The translations under genes and the position numbers were made by a program. From Brevundimonas sp. (GTDB taxonomy: Bacteria > Pseudomonadota > Alphaproteobacteria > Caulobacterales > Caulobacteraceae), in NCBI RefSeq assembly GCF_003248455.1, contig NZ_QFNM01000005.1, forward strand, positions 1-64,000: 64,000 nt of DNA, in the 5' to 3' direction. This document shows, in pieces, positions 34,788 to 43,631 of this stretch (position 1 is the stretch's first letter; each line of letters starts with the position of its first letter). A model generated the notes under the pieces. That model was not told where the DNA came from, did no database searches, and was given only the letters and a program-made list of their open reading frames with translations.

Positions 34788-37058
34788 TCAGAAATCGTAC
34801 CGGATCGTCGCGAACACGCGACGCGGCGGATTGTAGTAGGCCTCGATGAAGCCGAACGATCCGAAGGCGCCAAAGCCCTCCTTGATGACCTGCTCGTCGG
34901 TCAGGTTCTGCCCGTCGATGCTGAAGGACAGTCCCGACCGCCAAGCGAACCGCAGCGAGGCGTTGACGATGGTGTTGGCCTCCGCTTCCAACTCGGGCGT
35001 GTTCTGGGCGTTGATGAACTGGCGGTCCTGGTAGGCGGCGTCGATCCGCAGGCTGGCGTCGATGTCCGAATTCACGGTCCAGTTGAACGTCGCCCCAAGG
35101 CTGGCCGAGAGCGGCGGGGCGTGACGCAGGTCCAGATCGCTGAGATCGACCGGATTACCGGCGGCGTCCTGGCTCAGATACTCGTCGTAGGAGCCGTTCA
35201 GATAGCCGACGCTGGTGTCAAAGGTCAGCCAGTCGGTCGCGACCAGCCGGCCTTCGGCCTCCAGTCCCCAGATCGTCGCCTTGCCCGCATTCTCCGTTCG
35301 CGCGATGATTCCAACCCCGCCAGGCAACGGGTATTGCACCGTAACCTGCATATTGTCGTAGGTGTTGTGGAAGGCGCTGAGATTGAGGCGCAGACGGCGA
35401 TCCAGCCAGTCGGATTTCATGCCGACCTCGTAGCTGGTCAGTTCCTCCGGGTCGAAGGCTCCGACCTCGGCCGCCGAGGTCGGGCGGCCGTTGAACCCTC
35501 CGCTGCGGAATCCGCGAGAGGCGAGGGCGTAGATACTGACATCTTCGTTGATCTTGTAGTTCGCCGTCACCTTCGGCGAGAAGTTCGACCAGGATTCGTC
35601 AAGTGTGTAGGAGGCCATGCCCGGGATCAGCGGAACGCCGGCGTAGACTCGCATGGCGCTTTGGTAGAAGTCCTTGTCCTCCCAGGTGTAACGGGCGCCA
35701 ATATCGACCGACAGCGCGTCGGTGAGGCGGACGGTGGCGTTGCCGAAAACAGCCACGTTCTGGGTCTTCTGGCGCATGTCGAAGTCGATATTGAAATCCA
35801 GGCCTGCGGCGTCCGCTGGCGGGAATCCCGCGTCGATAAGGCGCGGATAAAGGCCGTCGGCCGTCACCAGACGGGTCTTCTGGCTCGATCGCTCGAAAAA
35901 GCCGTAGACGCCGAGGAGGCTGGTCACCCGGCCGTCGAACAGGTCGTGGGAAAGCTGGAACTCCTGGGAGTACTGCGTGCTGCGGATGTGCTGGCGGTCC
36001 CCCGTGTAGTTGAGGACCGACGCGTCGGCGTCGCGCGCGAATTCCACATCGGAGTAGCGCACCGCCGAGATCGATTTCAGGTCTCCGCCGAACGCCGGAA
36101 GATCGATGATCAGACTCGTGTTGAGGGCGTCCGCGTTGTCGATGTTCAGTTCGGGCGTGCTTTCGGTTCGATCTATGCTGGATGGAACCGTGCAGCACGG
36201 TCCGACAAAGGTTGAAAAGAGGTCCGAAAAGAAGGTCGGTTCGAAGGCGATCATACTGTGCGCGGCGGAATTCTGTCGCTGCCGCAGACCATCCACCGTA
36301 AAGGTCGCGTCCAGGTCGCCCCTTCGCCAGCGGAGTGCGGCCCGCCCCGCGACGACGTTCTGGTCGCCCAGGGTTCCGCCGCTGTCCAGTTTCTGCCAGC
36401 CGTCGGCCACGGTCCCGAGCCCCGACACCCGGAACGACAGGTCGTCGGTGATGGCGCCGTCATAGCTGAAGCGGCCCTGGAAGGAATCGTAGCTGCCCAC
36501 GCGCAGATCGACCGAGCCCGTATTGGATCCCGTCGGCCGCGCCAGCACGACATTGACCGCGCCGCCGATGGTATTCTTGCCGAACAGCGAGCCCTGGGGG
36601 CCACGAAGGACCTCGACGCGCTCGATGCCCATCAGCGACGTCAGGGCCGCGAACGGCCGGGCCTGGTAGACGCCGTCCACGAAGACCGCGACGGCCGGGT
36701 CGGAGGTGACGATGTAGTCGAACTCGCCCACCCCTCTGACGAAGGCGGACACCTGACTCGAAGTCCCCCCCGTGCCAGGCGTGAAGTTCAGATTGGGCGT
36801 GGACTGCTGGATGTCGGTGATCGAGGTGTAGCCGCGCGCTTCCAGATTTTCGGCGCTGAAGGCGGTGACGGCGATCGGAACGTCCTGGAGGTTCTCCTCG
36901 CGACGGCGGGCGGTGACGACGATGTCGTCCACGACGGTTGTCTCTTGTTGCTGCGTAGGCCCGGTGGTCGGTTCCTGCGCATATGACGGCAATGCATAGA
37001 GAAGAGCGCAGAAGGATGTCGTCGCAAGCCAGGCAGCCTGCTTTGCTGGTCGATTCAT
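34788..37058 (-). CDS. TonB-dependent receptor
   Basis: 756-residue outer-membrane transporter. Signal peptide cut near PSYAQ (residue 28), TonB box DDIVVTARR (44-52), plug domain (about 55-165, with VRGVGEFDYIVTSDPAVAVF), and a beta-barrel ending in YNPPRRVFATIRYDF with terminal Phe. The start ATG follows GGAGGGTAACACC. This subtype is common in sphingomonads and Caulobacterales for uptake of hydrophobic organic compounds. It stands between an intrinsic terminator and the operator-like palindrome before the catabolic operon, so it probably imports the pathway substrate. Confidence 0.93.
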   Translation of the reverse strand: MNRPAKQAAWLATTSFCALLYALPSYAQEPTTGPTQQQETTVVDDIVVTARRREENLQDVPIAVTAFSAENLEARGYTSITDIQQSTPNLNFTPGTGGTSSQVSAFVRGVGEFDYIVTSDPAVAVFVDGVYQARPFAALTSLMGIERVEVLRGPQGSLFGKNTIGGAVNVVLARPTGSNTGSVDLRVGSYDSFQGRFSYDGAITDDLSFRVSGLGTVADGWQKLDSGGTLGDQNVVAGRAALRWRRGDLDATFTVDGLRQRQNSAAHSMIAFEPTFFSDLFSTFVGPCCTVPSSIDRTESTPELNIDNADALNTSLIIDLPAFGGDLKSISAVRYSDVEFARDADASVLNYTGDRQHIRSTQYSQEFQLSHDLFDGRVTSLLGVYGFFERSSQKTRLVTADGLYPRLIDAGFPPADAAGLDFNIDFDMRQKTQNVAVFGNATVRLTDALSVDIGARYTWEDKDFYQSAMRVYAGVPLIPGMASYTLDESWSNFSPKVTANYKINEDVSIYALASRGFRSGGFNGRPTSAAEVGAFDPEELTSYEVGMKSDWLDRRLRLNLSAFHNTYDNMQVTVQYPLPGGVGIIARTENAGKATIWGLEAEGRLVATDWLTFDTSVGYLNGSYDEYLSQDAAGNPVDLSDLDLRHAPPLSASLGATFNWTVNSDIDASLRIDAAYQDRQFINAQNTPELEAEANTIVNASLRFAWRSGLSFSIDGQNLTDEQVIKEGFGAFGSFGFIEAYYNPPRRVFATIRYDF

Positions 37059-37121
37059 GGTGTTACCCTCCCCGATCTGTTTTTGTGGCGATCGTGTGCC
37101 CAAGGAGTAACCCGGATCGTG

Positions 37122-37163
37122 ACGCAAAACAATATCGATGGTTCTTCGATATACGTTTTGCGT
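37122..37163. promoter_or_regulatory. Candidate operator palindrome upstream of TonB receptor
   Basis: ACGCAAAAC at 37122-37130 and GTTTTGCGT at 37155-37163 form a 9-bp inverted repeat, with an inner ATCGA/TCGAT pair. A third ACGCAAAAC is at 37184-37192, over the 3' end of the flavin reductase gene. The same TTTGCGT core occurs in two other gaps of this island. A binding protein (Lrp/AsnC type) is suggested but not shown. Confidence 0.55.
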
Positions 37164-37181
37164 GGAAAAATAGAAGAATTC

Positions 37182-37733
37182 TTACGCAAAACGCCGCGAT
37201 GAGGCTTGGGAAAGGTCTGCCAGCCCGTTGTAGCCACCGTCGGCGTAAAGCAGAGGATCGACCACGTCCCCCGAGATCGCCTCCACGACCCGGCCGACGA
37301 AGATCGTATGGGTTCCGTAGTCGAACCGGCCGTCCTGGCGGCACAGCAGCGTCGCCTGGGCCCCCTCCAGCACGGGCGCCCCGCCATCGTCCCGCCACTG
37401 ACCCAGGGTGAAGCGTTCGTCGCCCTTCATGTAACCGCCGCAGGCGCGGGCGATGTCTTCGTGCGAGCGGCCGAGCAGATTGATCGCGAAGTCGGCGCCG
37501 GCGGCCAGCGGGGGATGGATGGCCGTCGTGCGATTGATGCAGACGAGCACGGCGGGCGGATCCAGACTTAGGGCGTCCACGGCCGTTACCGACATCGCGA
37601 AACGCCGCCCGTCATGACGGCTGGTGACCACGGCCACCGACCCAGCCAACCGGCGAAGCGCCGCGCGCGTCGCCTCTGCGACGGCCGCCGGCTCGACCAC
37701 GCCGATCTCCGGTCGGTCGTTGGGCATCGTCAT
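37182..37733 (-). CDS. Flavin reductase (NADH:FMN/FAD oxidoreductase, HsaB/HpaC type)
   Basis: 183 aa, flavin reductase-like split-barrel domain (about residues 20-175; AVVTSRHDGRRFAMSVTAV, DPPAVLVCINRTT, FAINLLGRSHEDIA, HTIFVGRV). It would supply reduced flavin to the oxygenase encoded at 41310. Last gene of the minus-strand operon; the ATG overlaps the aldolase stop (ATGA). Oxygenase and reductase are therefore at opposite ends of the operon. Confidence 0.92.
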   Translation of the reverse strand: MTMPNDRPEIGVVEPAAVAEATRAALRRLAGSVAVVTSRHDGRRFAMSVTAVDALSLDPPAVLVCINRTTAIHPPLAAGADFAINLLGRSHEDIARACGGYMKGDERFTLGQWRDDGGAPVLEGAQATLLCRQDGRFDYGTHTIFVGRVVEAISGDVVDPLLYADGGYNGLADLSQASSRRFA

Positions 37734-38767
37734 GACGCCGGGCGGGCCCGGACCATGTCCAGGGCGACATCCAGGATCATGTCCTCCTGGCCGCCGACCA
37801 TGCGTCGCCGGCCAAGTTCGACCAGGATGGCGCGGGTGTCCAGGCCATGGTCGGCCGCCGCCTTTTCCGCATGGCGCAGGAAGCTGGAGTAGACGCCCGC
37901 ATAGCCCAGGCTCAGGGTTTCGCGGTCCACCCGCACCGGGCGATCCTGCAGCGGGCGAACCAGATCCTCGGCGGCGTCCATCAGTTTCATCACGTCGCAG
38001 CCGTGCCGCCAACCCTTGCGGTCGGCTGCGGCGGCGAAGACTTCCAGCGGGGCGTTCCCGGCGCCGGCGCCCATGCCCGCCAGGCTGGCGTCGATGCGGA
38101 CCGCCCCGCACTGGGCCGCAACGATGGAGTTGGCGACCCCCAGCGACAGATTGTGGTGGGCGTGCATCCCGCGCTGGGTCTCGGGCTTGAGCACCCGGTC
38201 ATAGGCTTCGAAACGGGCGCGGACGCCGTCCATGTCCAGGGCGCCGCCGCTGTCGGTCACATAGACGCAGTGGGCGCCATAGCCCTCCATCAGCAGGGCC
38301 TGGGCGGCCAGCGCCTCGGGCTCGATCATGTGGCTCATCATCAGGAAGCCGGCGACGTCCATGCCCAGGTCGCGGGCGAAGCCGATATGCTGGCGCGACA
38401 CGTCCGCCTCGGTGCAGTGGGTGGCGACCCGGACCGAGCGGACGCCCAGGTCATAGGCGCGCTTCAGGTCCTCGACGGTGCCGACGCCTGGCAGGATCAG
38501 GGTGGTCAGGACAGACCGTGTCAGCACCTCGGCGCAGGCTTCCAGCCAAGCCCAGTCGGTGTGGGCGCCGAATCCGTAGTTGAAGCTGGCGCCCGACAGC
38601 CCGTCCCCGTGCGCCACCTCGATGGCGGCGACGCCGGCCTCGTCCAGCGCGCGGGCGATGACCCGGACCTCGTCCAGGCTGTATTTGTGACGGATGGCGT
38701 GCATGCCGTCGCGCAGCGTGACGTCCTGGATGTAGAGGGCGTCGACGGCGGGGTCGAAGGCGCTCAT
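37730..38767 (-). CDS. 4-hydroxy-2-oxovalerate aldolase
   Basis: Cleaves 4-hydroxy-2-oxoacids to pyruvate and an aldehyde; DmpG/MhpE/HsaF type. 345 aa, HMGL-like TIM barrel (residues about 10-275) plus the C-terminal communication domain that docks the dehydrogenase. Active-site motif LRDGMHAIRH gives Arg19, Asp20 and His23. Its start overlaps the stop of the acylating dehydrogenase gene (ATGA), matching the obligate two-enzyme channelling complex. Confidence 0.95.
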   Translation of the reverse strand: MSAFDPAVDALYIQDVTLRDGMHAIRHKYSLDEVRVIARALDEAGVAAIEVAHGDGLSGASFNYGFGAHTDWAWLEACAEVLTRSVLTTLILPGVGTVEDLKRAYDLGVRSVRVATHCTEADVSRQHIGFARDLGMDVAGFLMMSHMIEPEALAAQALLMEGYGAHCVYVTDSGGALDMDGVRARFEAYDRVLKPETQRGMHAHHNLSLGVANSIVAAQCGAVRIDASLAGMGAGAGNAPLEVFAAAADRKGWRHGCDVMKLMDAAEDLVRPLQDRPVRVDRETLSLGYAGVYSSFLRHAEKAAADHGLDTRAILVELGRRRMVGGQEDMILDVALDMVRARPAS

Positions 38768-39705
38768 GCCGCCGCCCTCCCGGCCTGGAGGCGGGCCGCC
38801 ATCAGGTCGCCCGTCGCCTTGGCGGCGGCGGTCATGATATCCAGGTTGCCGGCATAGGGCGGAAGATAGTCTCCAGCGCCTTCGACCTCGAGGTAGACGG
38901 ACGTCTTCAGGCCAGCGAAGTCGCCCAGGCCAGGAATGTGGACCGGGTCGTTGTCGCCGAAACGCTCGAACTGGACCTCCTGCTTGAGGCGGTAGCCGGG
39001 GACATAGGCCTGGACCTTGCGGACCATGGCCTCGATCGAGGCGCGCACGGCGTCTTCGTCCGCGCCGGAAGACAGGGTGAAGACGGTGTCGCGCATGATC
39101 ATCGGCGGCTCGGCGGGATTGAGGATGATGATGGCCTTGCCGCGCCCGGCCCCGCCGACCGTTTCGATCGCGCGCGCCGTCGTCCTCGTGAACTCGTCGA
39201 TATTGGCTCTTGTGCCCGGCCCCGCCGAGCGCGACGACACCGAGGCCACGATCTCGGCATAGTGGACGGTGGCGACCTGGCTGACGGCGGCGACCATGGG
39301 GATCGTCGCCTGGCCGCCGCAGGTGACCATGTTGACGTTGGCTTCGCCCAGATGAGCCGTCCCATTGACCGAGGGGATGGTGAAGGGGCCGATCGCGGCC
39401 GGGGTCAGGTCGACGATCAGCTTGCCGTCGGCGCGCAAGGCCTTGTCGTGATCGCGATGGGCGTAGGCGGAGGTCGCGTCGAAGACGATTCCGATGTCGG
39501 CATAGCCCTCCCAGGCCCGCAGGCCCTCGAGGCCCTCGTGAGTGGTCCAGACGCCGTGACTGCGGGCGAGCGCCAGGCCGTCGCTCTGTGGGTCCACGCC
39601 GACCACCGCAGCCAGCGTCATCGCCTCCGGACGCCGGATCATCTTCATCATCAGGTCCGAGCCGATATTGCCCGATCCGATGATGGCCGCCTTGACCGAG
39701 TTCAT
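38764..39705 (-). CDS. Acetaldehyde dehydrogenase (acylating)
   Basis: Oxidises the aldehyde from the aldolase to acyl-CoA with NAD+ and CoA; DmpF/MhpF/HsaG type. 313 aa from the ATG preceded by GAGGAGAACGATC. Rossmann motif IIGSGNIGSDL (8-18); the catalytic Cys129 lies in NMVTCGGQATIPMV. The pair with the aldolase is standard for meta-cleavage pathways. If the pathway cleaves a larger substrate, the aldehyde could be propionaldehyde rather than acetaldehyde, since homologues accept both. Confidence 0.95.
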   Translation of the reverse strand: MNSVKAAIIGSGNIGSDLMMKMIRRPEAMTLAAVVGVDPQSDGLALARSHGVWTTHEGLEGLRAWEGYADIGIVFDATSAYAHRDHDKALRADGKLIVDLTPAAIGPFTIPSVNGTAHLGEANVNMVTCGGQATIPMVAAVSQVATVHYAEIVASVSSRSAGPGTRANIDEFTRTTARAIETVGGAGRGKAIIILNPAEPPMIMRDTVFTLSSGADEDAVRASIEAMVRKVQAYVPGYRLKQEVQFERFGDNDPVHIPGLGDFAGLKTSVYLEVEGAGDYLPPYAGNLDIMTAAAKATGDLMAARLQAGRAAA

Positions 39706-39716
39706 GATCGTTCTCC

Positions 39717-40493
39717 TCAGATGAAGCGCACGGAACACGCGCCGACGCCGTCCAGCGTCATGTCGAACCGGTCCCCGGCCCGGGCCGGCTCGAGCGGCAC
39801 CAGACTGCCCGACAGGATGATGTCGCCGGCCTTCAGCCCGACGCCGTATCGGCCCAGCGTGTTGGCGAGCCAGGCGACAGACGCGAGCGGCGAGCCCTGG
39901 ACGGCCGATCCCAGCCCCTCCGACAGGAAGCCGCCATTCTTGCGAACCGTCACCCGCAGGGCCGCAAGGTCATAGGCCGCCGGGTCCGCACGGGCGGCGC
40001 CGACCACGAAGACGCCGCAGGAGGCGTTGTCGGCCACGGTGTCGACGATTCCGATCCGCCAATCGGCGATGCGGCTGTCGACGATCTCGAAACAGGGCGC
40101 GATCCGGTCGCTCGCGGCCAGCACTGCCGCCTCGGTGACGCCGGGTCCCTCCAGATCGTCCTTCAGGCAGAAGGCGATTTCGGCCTCGGCCCGGGGCGAA
40201 ATCAGCCCGTGCGCCGCCATGTCGATCACGCCGTCTTCGACCAGCATGACGTCGGTCAGGAAGCCGAAATCGGGCTGATCGACCCCGAGCATGTCCTGGA
40301 CCACTTTTGAGGTCACGCCGATCTTCTTGCCGATCAGCCGTTCGCCGTCGGCGAGGCGTCGTTCGAGGACGGCCAGGGAGATGGCGTAGGCGTCGTCGAT
40401 CGTCAGCGAGGGGTCCGTCTCGCTCGGCGGGGCGATGGTCGTCCCATCCCTGAGCGCGCGATAGAGCGACCCGGCCCAGTCGCGGTCAGCCAT
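39717..40493 (-). CDS. 2-keto-4-pentenoate (2-hydroxydienoate) hydratase
   Basis: 258 aa of the FAA-hydrolase-like hydratase family (MhpD/DmpE/HsaE). Seen: LIGKKIGVTSKVVQDMLGVD, PRAEAEIAFCLKDDLEGPG with metal-binding acidic residues, and GSPLASVAWLANTLGRYGVGLKAGDIILSG split across the active site. It adds water to the dienoate released by the hydrolase and makes the aldolase substrate. The start overlaps the hydrolase 3' end by 8 bases. Confidence 0.95.
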   Translation of the reverse strand: MADRDWAGSLYRALRDGTTIAPPSETDPSLTIDDAYAISLAVLERRLADGERLIGKKIGVTSKVVQDMLGVDQPDFGFLTDVMLVEDGVIDMAAHGLISPRAEAEIAFCLKDDLEGPGVTEAAVLAASDRIAPCFEIVDSRIADWRIGIVDTVADNASCGVFVVGAARADPAAYDLAALRVTVRKNGGFLSEGLGSAVQGSPLASVAWLANTLGRYGVGLKAGDIILSGSLVPLEPARAGDRFDMTLDGVGACSVRFI

Positions 40494-41298
40494 TGAGGAA
40501 CTCCAGCGTCATGAAGTTGAAGGCCGCCGTCCGCTCCACCTGAACCCAGTGGCCCGTGCGCGTGAAGGTGACGAAGCGTGCATCGGCGCAGGGCTCGAAG
40601 TGGCGGACGCCGGACGCGGGGCAGAAGGCGTCCTCGGCGCCCCAGAAGCCGAGGATGGGGACCGCGATATCCGAAAGGCGGGCCGCCAGATTCGGCGTCC
40701 GCATCCGCGCCAGCACCGCCTTGGGCTGGGTGCGCGCCACCGCATAGCGTTCGGCGACGAGCGCGTCCGAAACCACGGACGGATCGAACACCAGGCGGGA
40801 GACCAGGGTGCGCTGGTCGTCGAGCGAAAACTCGGCGCTGGTGAAATCGACCACCATTCGGCTGATGCCCGGCATGGCGAAATAGACCTCGCGCTCCTCG
40901 ATGCAGCCCGGCGCCATCAGCACCAGTCGGTGCACGAATTCGGGATGATCGAGGGCGATCTGCAGGGCGATGCCGCCGCCCAGGGAATTTCCCACCAGCA
41001 CGGCGCGTTCCACGCCGACGGCGCGCAAAGCCTCGTACAGCGTGTCGCTGAAGAGTTGCAGGGTATAGTCGATGTCGTCGGGCTTAGAGGATCCGCCATA
41101 GCCGATCAGGTCCGGCGCCAGGACTCGGAAGCCGGCGTCGACGAAGGCGCCGATATTGCCCCGGAAGTTGGAAACGCCGGAGGCTCCGGGGCCGCTGCCG
41201 TGGATGAAGACGACGGCGGGACCGTCGCCCGCCTCGGCGACGACGATCTCGTGGCCCCCGGCGACGGGGATGCGGCGGGAGGTCAGGGCGAGAGACAT
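40486..41298 (-). CDS. Meta-cleavage product hydrolase (alpha/beta fold)
   Basis: C-C bond hydrolase of the BphD/MhpC/HsaD group, 270 aa. The oxyanion-hole region FIHGSGPGASGVSNF is diagnostic. The catalytic triad is Ser105 (VGNSLGGG), Asp223 (GAEDAFCP) and His250 (RTGHWVQVE). It hydrolyses the 2-hydroxy-6-oxo-dienoate made by the ring-cleavage enzyme into a dienoate and a carboxylic acid. Second gene of the operon, 11 bases after the monooxygenase. Confidence 0.94.
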   Translation of the reverse strand: MSLALTSRRIPVAGGHEIVVAEAGDGPAVVFIHGSGPGASGVSNFRGNIGAFVDAGFRVLAPDLIGYGGSSKPDDIDYTLQLFSDTLYEALRAVGVERAVLVGNSLGGGIALQIALDHPEFVHRLVLMAPGCIEEREVYFAMPGISRMVVDFTSAEFSLDDQRTLVSRLVFDPSVVSDALVAERYAVARTQPKAVLARMRTPNLAARLSDIAVPILGFWGAEDAFCPASGVRHFEPCADARFVTFTRTGHWVQVERTAAFNFMTLEFLNG

Positions 41299-41309
41299 GA
41301 CGAGGCGCC

Positions 41310-42524
41310 TTAGAGGAAGGGGAAGGCCGGCGGCTCGCCGGACAGCAGGCCATTGGCCAGGTCCGGCGCCATGTTGTTCGGGTCGTTGGCGACGTGGGCG
41401 CGGGCCGCGTTCAGGTCGAGCCAGGGCTGCACGATCGGGCTGGACATATAGACCGCCCGCCCGCCGAGCAGGGGCATGAGCCGGTCGACCAGCGCCGCGC
41501 AGCGTCGCACCACGCTGGACGACTGATATCGATAGAGGGCGCGGGTCTGGAGGGGGATGGTCTCGCCGCGTTCGGCCAGGTCCATCAGGGTGTCGAAACT
41601 GTTGCGCAATACGACCCTCATCTCCGCGATCTGCGCATGGGCGTCGGCGATCGCGGCCAGGACGTTAGGGTCCGACTTCGAGGCCTTTCCGGTATTGGTC
41701 GAGACGCGGGAACGGGTGATTTCCAGCGCCCCTTCGACGGCGGCGGTCGCCCCGCCCAGGGCGGCGGTGGACACCAGGCGCAGGAAGACCTGGGCCCAGG
41801 GCAGGCGATACAGGGCACCGTCGTTCTCGACCTGGCCCGGATTCTGGCACAGGAAGCCGTCGATGCTGCGGTGCGTGCGGTGCTCGGGCACGAAGGCGCC
41901 GTCCACCACGACGTCCTGGCTGCCGGTGCCCTGGAGGCCGAAGACGTGCCAGGCGTCGGCGATCTCGTAGTCGGTGCGCGGCACCAGGAAGGTGCGCATG
42001 TCCGGCGGCCCTCCGGCCTCCAGCGGCGGGATCATCGCCCCCAGCAGGACCCAGTCGCAGTGGTCCGAACCGCTGGAAAAGCCCCAGCGGCCCGAGAGGC
42101 GGAAGCCTCCATCGACGCGCTCGACCTTTCCGACCGGCTGGTAGGACGAGGACACCAGCACCGTGTCGTCCCGACCCCAGACATCCTGCTGCGCCTGGTC
42201 GGGGAACAGGGCCAGTTCATAGGGGTGCCCCCCCACCACGCCGAACACCCAGCCCGTCGACATGCAGGCCTGGGCAAGGATCTGCTGCACCTCGAAGAAG
42301 ACGTTCGGATGCATCTCATAGCCGCCCCAACGGCGGGGCTGGAGAATCCGGAACAGCCCTGCCGCATGCAGGTCCGCGATGGTGTCGGCCGGAATTCGGC
42401 GCCCGGCGACAGCCTCGGCCGCACGAGCGCGCAGGGCGGGAGCCAGCGCATGGGCGCGAGCGATCAGAACCTCTGCAGACGGCGCGTCGCCGGCTTTCGT
42501 CGCCAGGGCGGCAAGGTTGGACAT
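41310..42524 (-). CDS. Flavin-dependent monooxygenase, oxygenase component (HsaA type)
   Basis: 404 aa with the acyl-CoA dehydrogenase fold used by two-component hydroxylases (HsaA, C2-HpaH group). Typical elements: PRRWGGYEMHP near residue 64, GWVFGVVGGHPYELALFP, SGRWGFSSGSDHCDW, GTGSQDVVVDGAFVPEHRT, and a C-terminal helical bundle. It uses reduced flavin from the partner reductase to hydroxylate a phenol at the ortho position, giving a catechol. First gene of the operon. A true acyl-CoA dehydrogenase is less likely because the catalytic Glu context is absent and the rest of the cluster handles catechols. Confidence 0.88.
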   Translation of the reverse strand: MSNLAALATKAGDAPSAEVLIARAHALAPALRARAAEAVAGRRIPADTIADLHAAGLFRILQPRRWGGYEMHPNVFFEVQQILAQACMSTGWVFGVVGGHPYELALFPDQAQQDVWGRDDTVLVSSSYQPVGKVERVDGGFRLSGRWGFSSGSDHCDWVLLGAMIPPLEAGGPPDMRTFLVPRTDYEIADAWHVFGLQGTGSQDVVVDGAFVPEHRTHRSIDGFLCQNPGQVENDGALYRLPWAQVFLRLVSTAALGGATAAVEGALEITRSRVSTNTGKASKSDPNVLAAIADAHAQIAEMRVVLRNSFDTLMDLAERGETIPLQTRALYRYQSSSVVRRCAALVDRLMPLLGGRAVYMSSPIVQPWLDLNAARAHVANDPNNMAPDLANGLLSGEPPAFPFL

Positions 42525-42591
42525 TCGACTTCCTCCAGCGGGCGTCCGTTAAACGGCGCATCATTTTTCGCAGTCATATAGTGATCCGTGC

Positions 42592-42628
42592 TACGCATTC
42601 CGTCAAACTATTTTCATATCTTTGCGTA
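42592..42628. promoter_or_regulatory. Candidate operator in the divergent catabolic promoter region
   Basis: TACGCA (42592-42597) and TGCGTA (42623-42628) form an inverted pair inside the 188-base gap between the monooxygenase operon and the divergent SDR gene. The right half reads TTTGCGTATC, sharing TTTGCGT with the sites near 37157 and 46135. Confidence 0.45.
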
Positions 42629-42712
42629 TCGCGTATAGAAGGCGGGCTGGCCGCATCGGCCGCAAGCGTCAAATAACGATCGCGCTCACACGGCGCGGCA
42701 TGGAGGACGATC

Positions 42713-43573
42713 ATGGCGGATGGCGAACAGGTAGCCCTTGTGACAGGGGCCAGTCGGGGTGCGGGAGCCGGGATCGCCCGTGCGCTGGGCGCGGCGAAGT
42801 ACACCGTCTATCTCACCGGCCGTTCCGTGGTGGAGGGGGACGCACCGCTTCCCGGCACGATCAGCGCCACGGCCGCCGCCGTCACCGACGCCGGAGGGCA
42901 AGGGATCGCCTGCGCCGTCGATCATCGGGACGACGCGGCCGTCGCCGGGCTTCTGGAGCGCATCCGGGCGGAAACCGGGCGGCTCGACATCCTCGTCAAC
43001 AATGCGACGACCATCGACGACACCCTGGTCGATCCGGGCCCCTTCTGGGAGAAGCCCCTGAGCCAGGTGGACATTCTCGATGTCGGGCTGCGGTCGGCCT
43101 ATGTCGCCAGCTACTATGCGGCGCCGCTGATGGCGGCCACGGGCGGCGGGCTGATCGCCTTCACCTCCTCCTTCGGTTCGGCCTGCTATATGCACGGGCC
43201 GGCCTATGGGGCGCAGAAGGCCGGCCTCGACAAGTTCGCGGCCGACATGGCGGTCGATCTGCGGGACAGCGACGTCGCCGCCGTCTCCATCTGGATGGGG
43301 CCTCTCGTCACCGAGCGGACGGCCTGGTCGGCCAAGCGGCGCCCCGGCCAGTATGACGAGATGATGACGGTCGCGGAGACCCCGGAGTTCACCGGCCAAT
43401 TGATCGCAGCCATCCATGCGGACGTTGAGCGGATGGCCCTGTCCGGCCGCACCCTGATCGGCGCGGAGCAGGCCAGGATCTACGGTCTGACCGACACGGG
43501 CGGCCGCGAACCCCCGTCCTACCGCGAGATGCTGGGCGAGCCCCGCATTCCCCACCCCGCCATCGTGCGCTGA
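42713..43573 (+). CDS. Short-chain dehydrogenase/reductase
   Basis: 286 aa NAD(P)-dependent SDR. Cofactor motif TGASRGAGAGIA (11-22), NNA motif at 96-98, catalytic Ser around 152 and Tyr165/Lys169 (YGAQK). The overall pattern, with a substrate-loop segment before the C-terminus, resembles DHRS1-like SDRs. It is divergent from the monooxygenase operon and followed by the ring-cleavage dioxygenase after 58 bases. It may oxidise or reduce an alcohol/ketone on the substrate before or after ring opening. Confidence 0.9.
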   Translation: MADGEQVALVTGASRGAGAGIARALGAAKYTVYLTGRSVVEGDAPLPGTISATAAAVTDAGGQGIACAVDHRDDAAVAGLLERIRAETGRLDILVNNATTIDDTLVDPGPFWEKPLSQVDILDVGLRSAYVASYYAAPLMAATGGGLIAFTSSFGSACYMHGPAYGAQKAGLDKFAADMAVDLRDSDVAAVSIWMGPLVTERTAWSAKRRPGQYDEMMTVAETPEFTGQLIAAIHADVERMALSGRTLIGAEQARIYGLTDTGGREPPSYREMLGEPRIPHPAIVR

Positions 43574-43631
43574 ACCCACCTTTCCCGTCGCGTCCGGCGA
43601 CCGCCGCGGCGCTTAGATCGAAGGAGTTTCA

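Noticed and set aside
41310..42524. Acyl-CoA dehydrogenase of beta-oxidation
   Set aside because: Sequence features and operon partners fit the flavin-dependent hydroxylase branch better.
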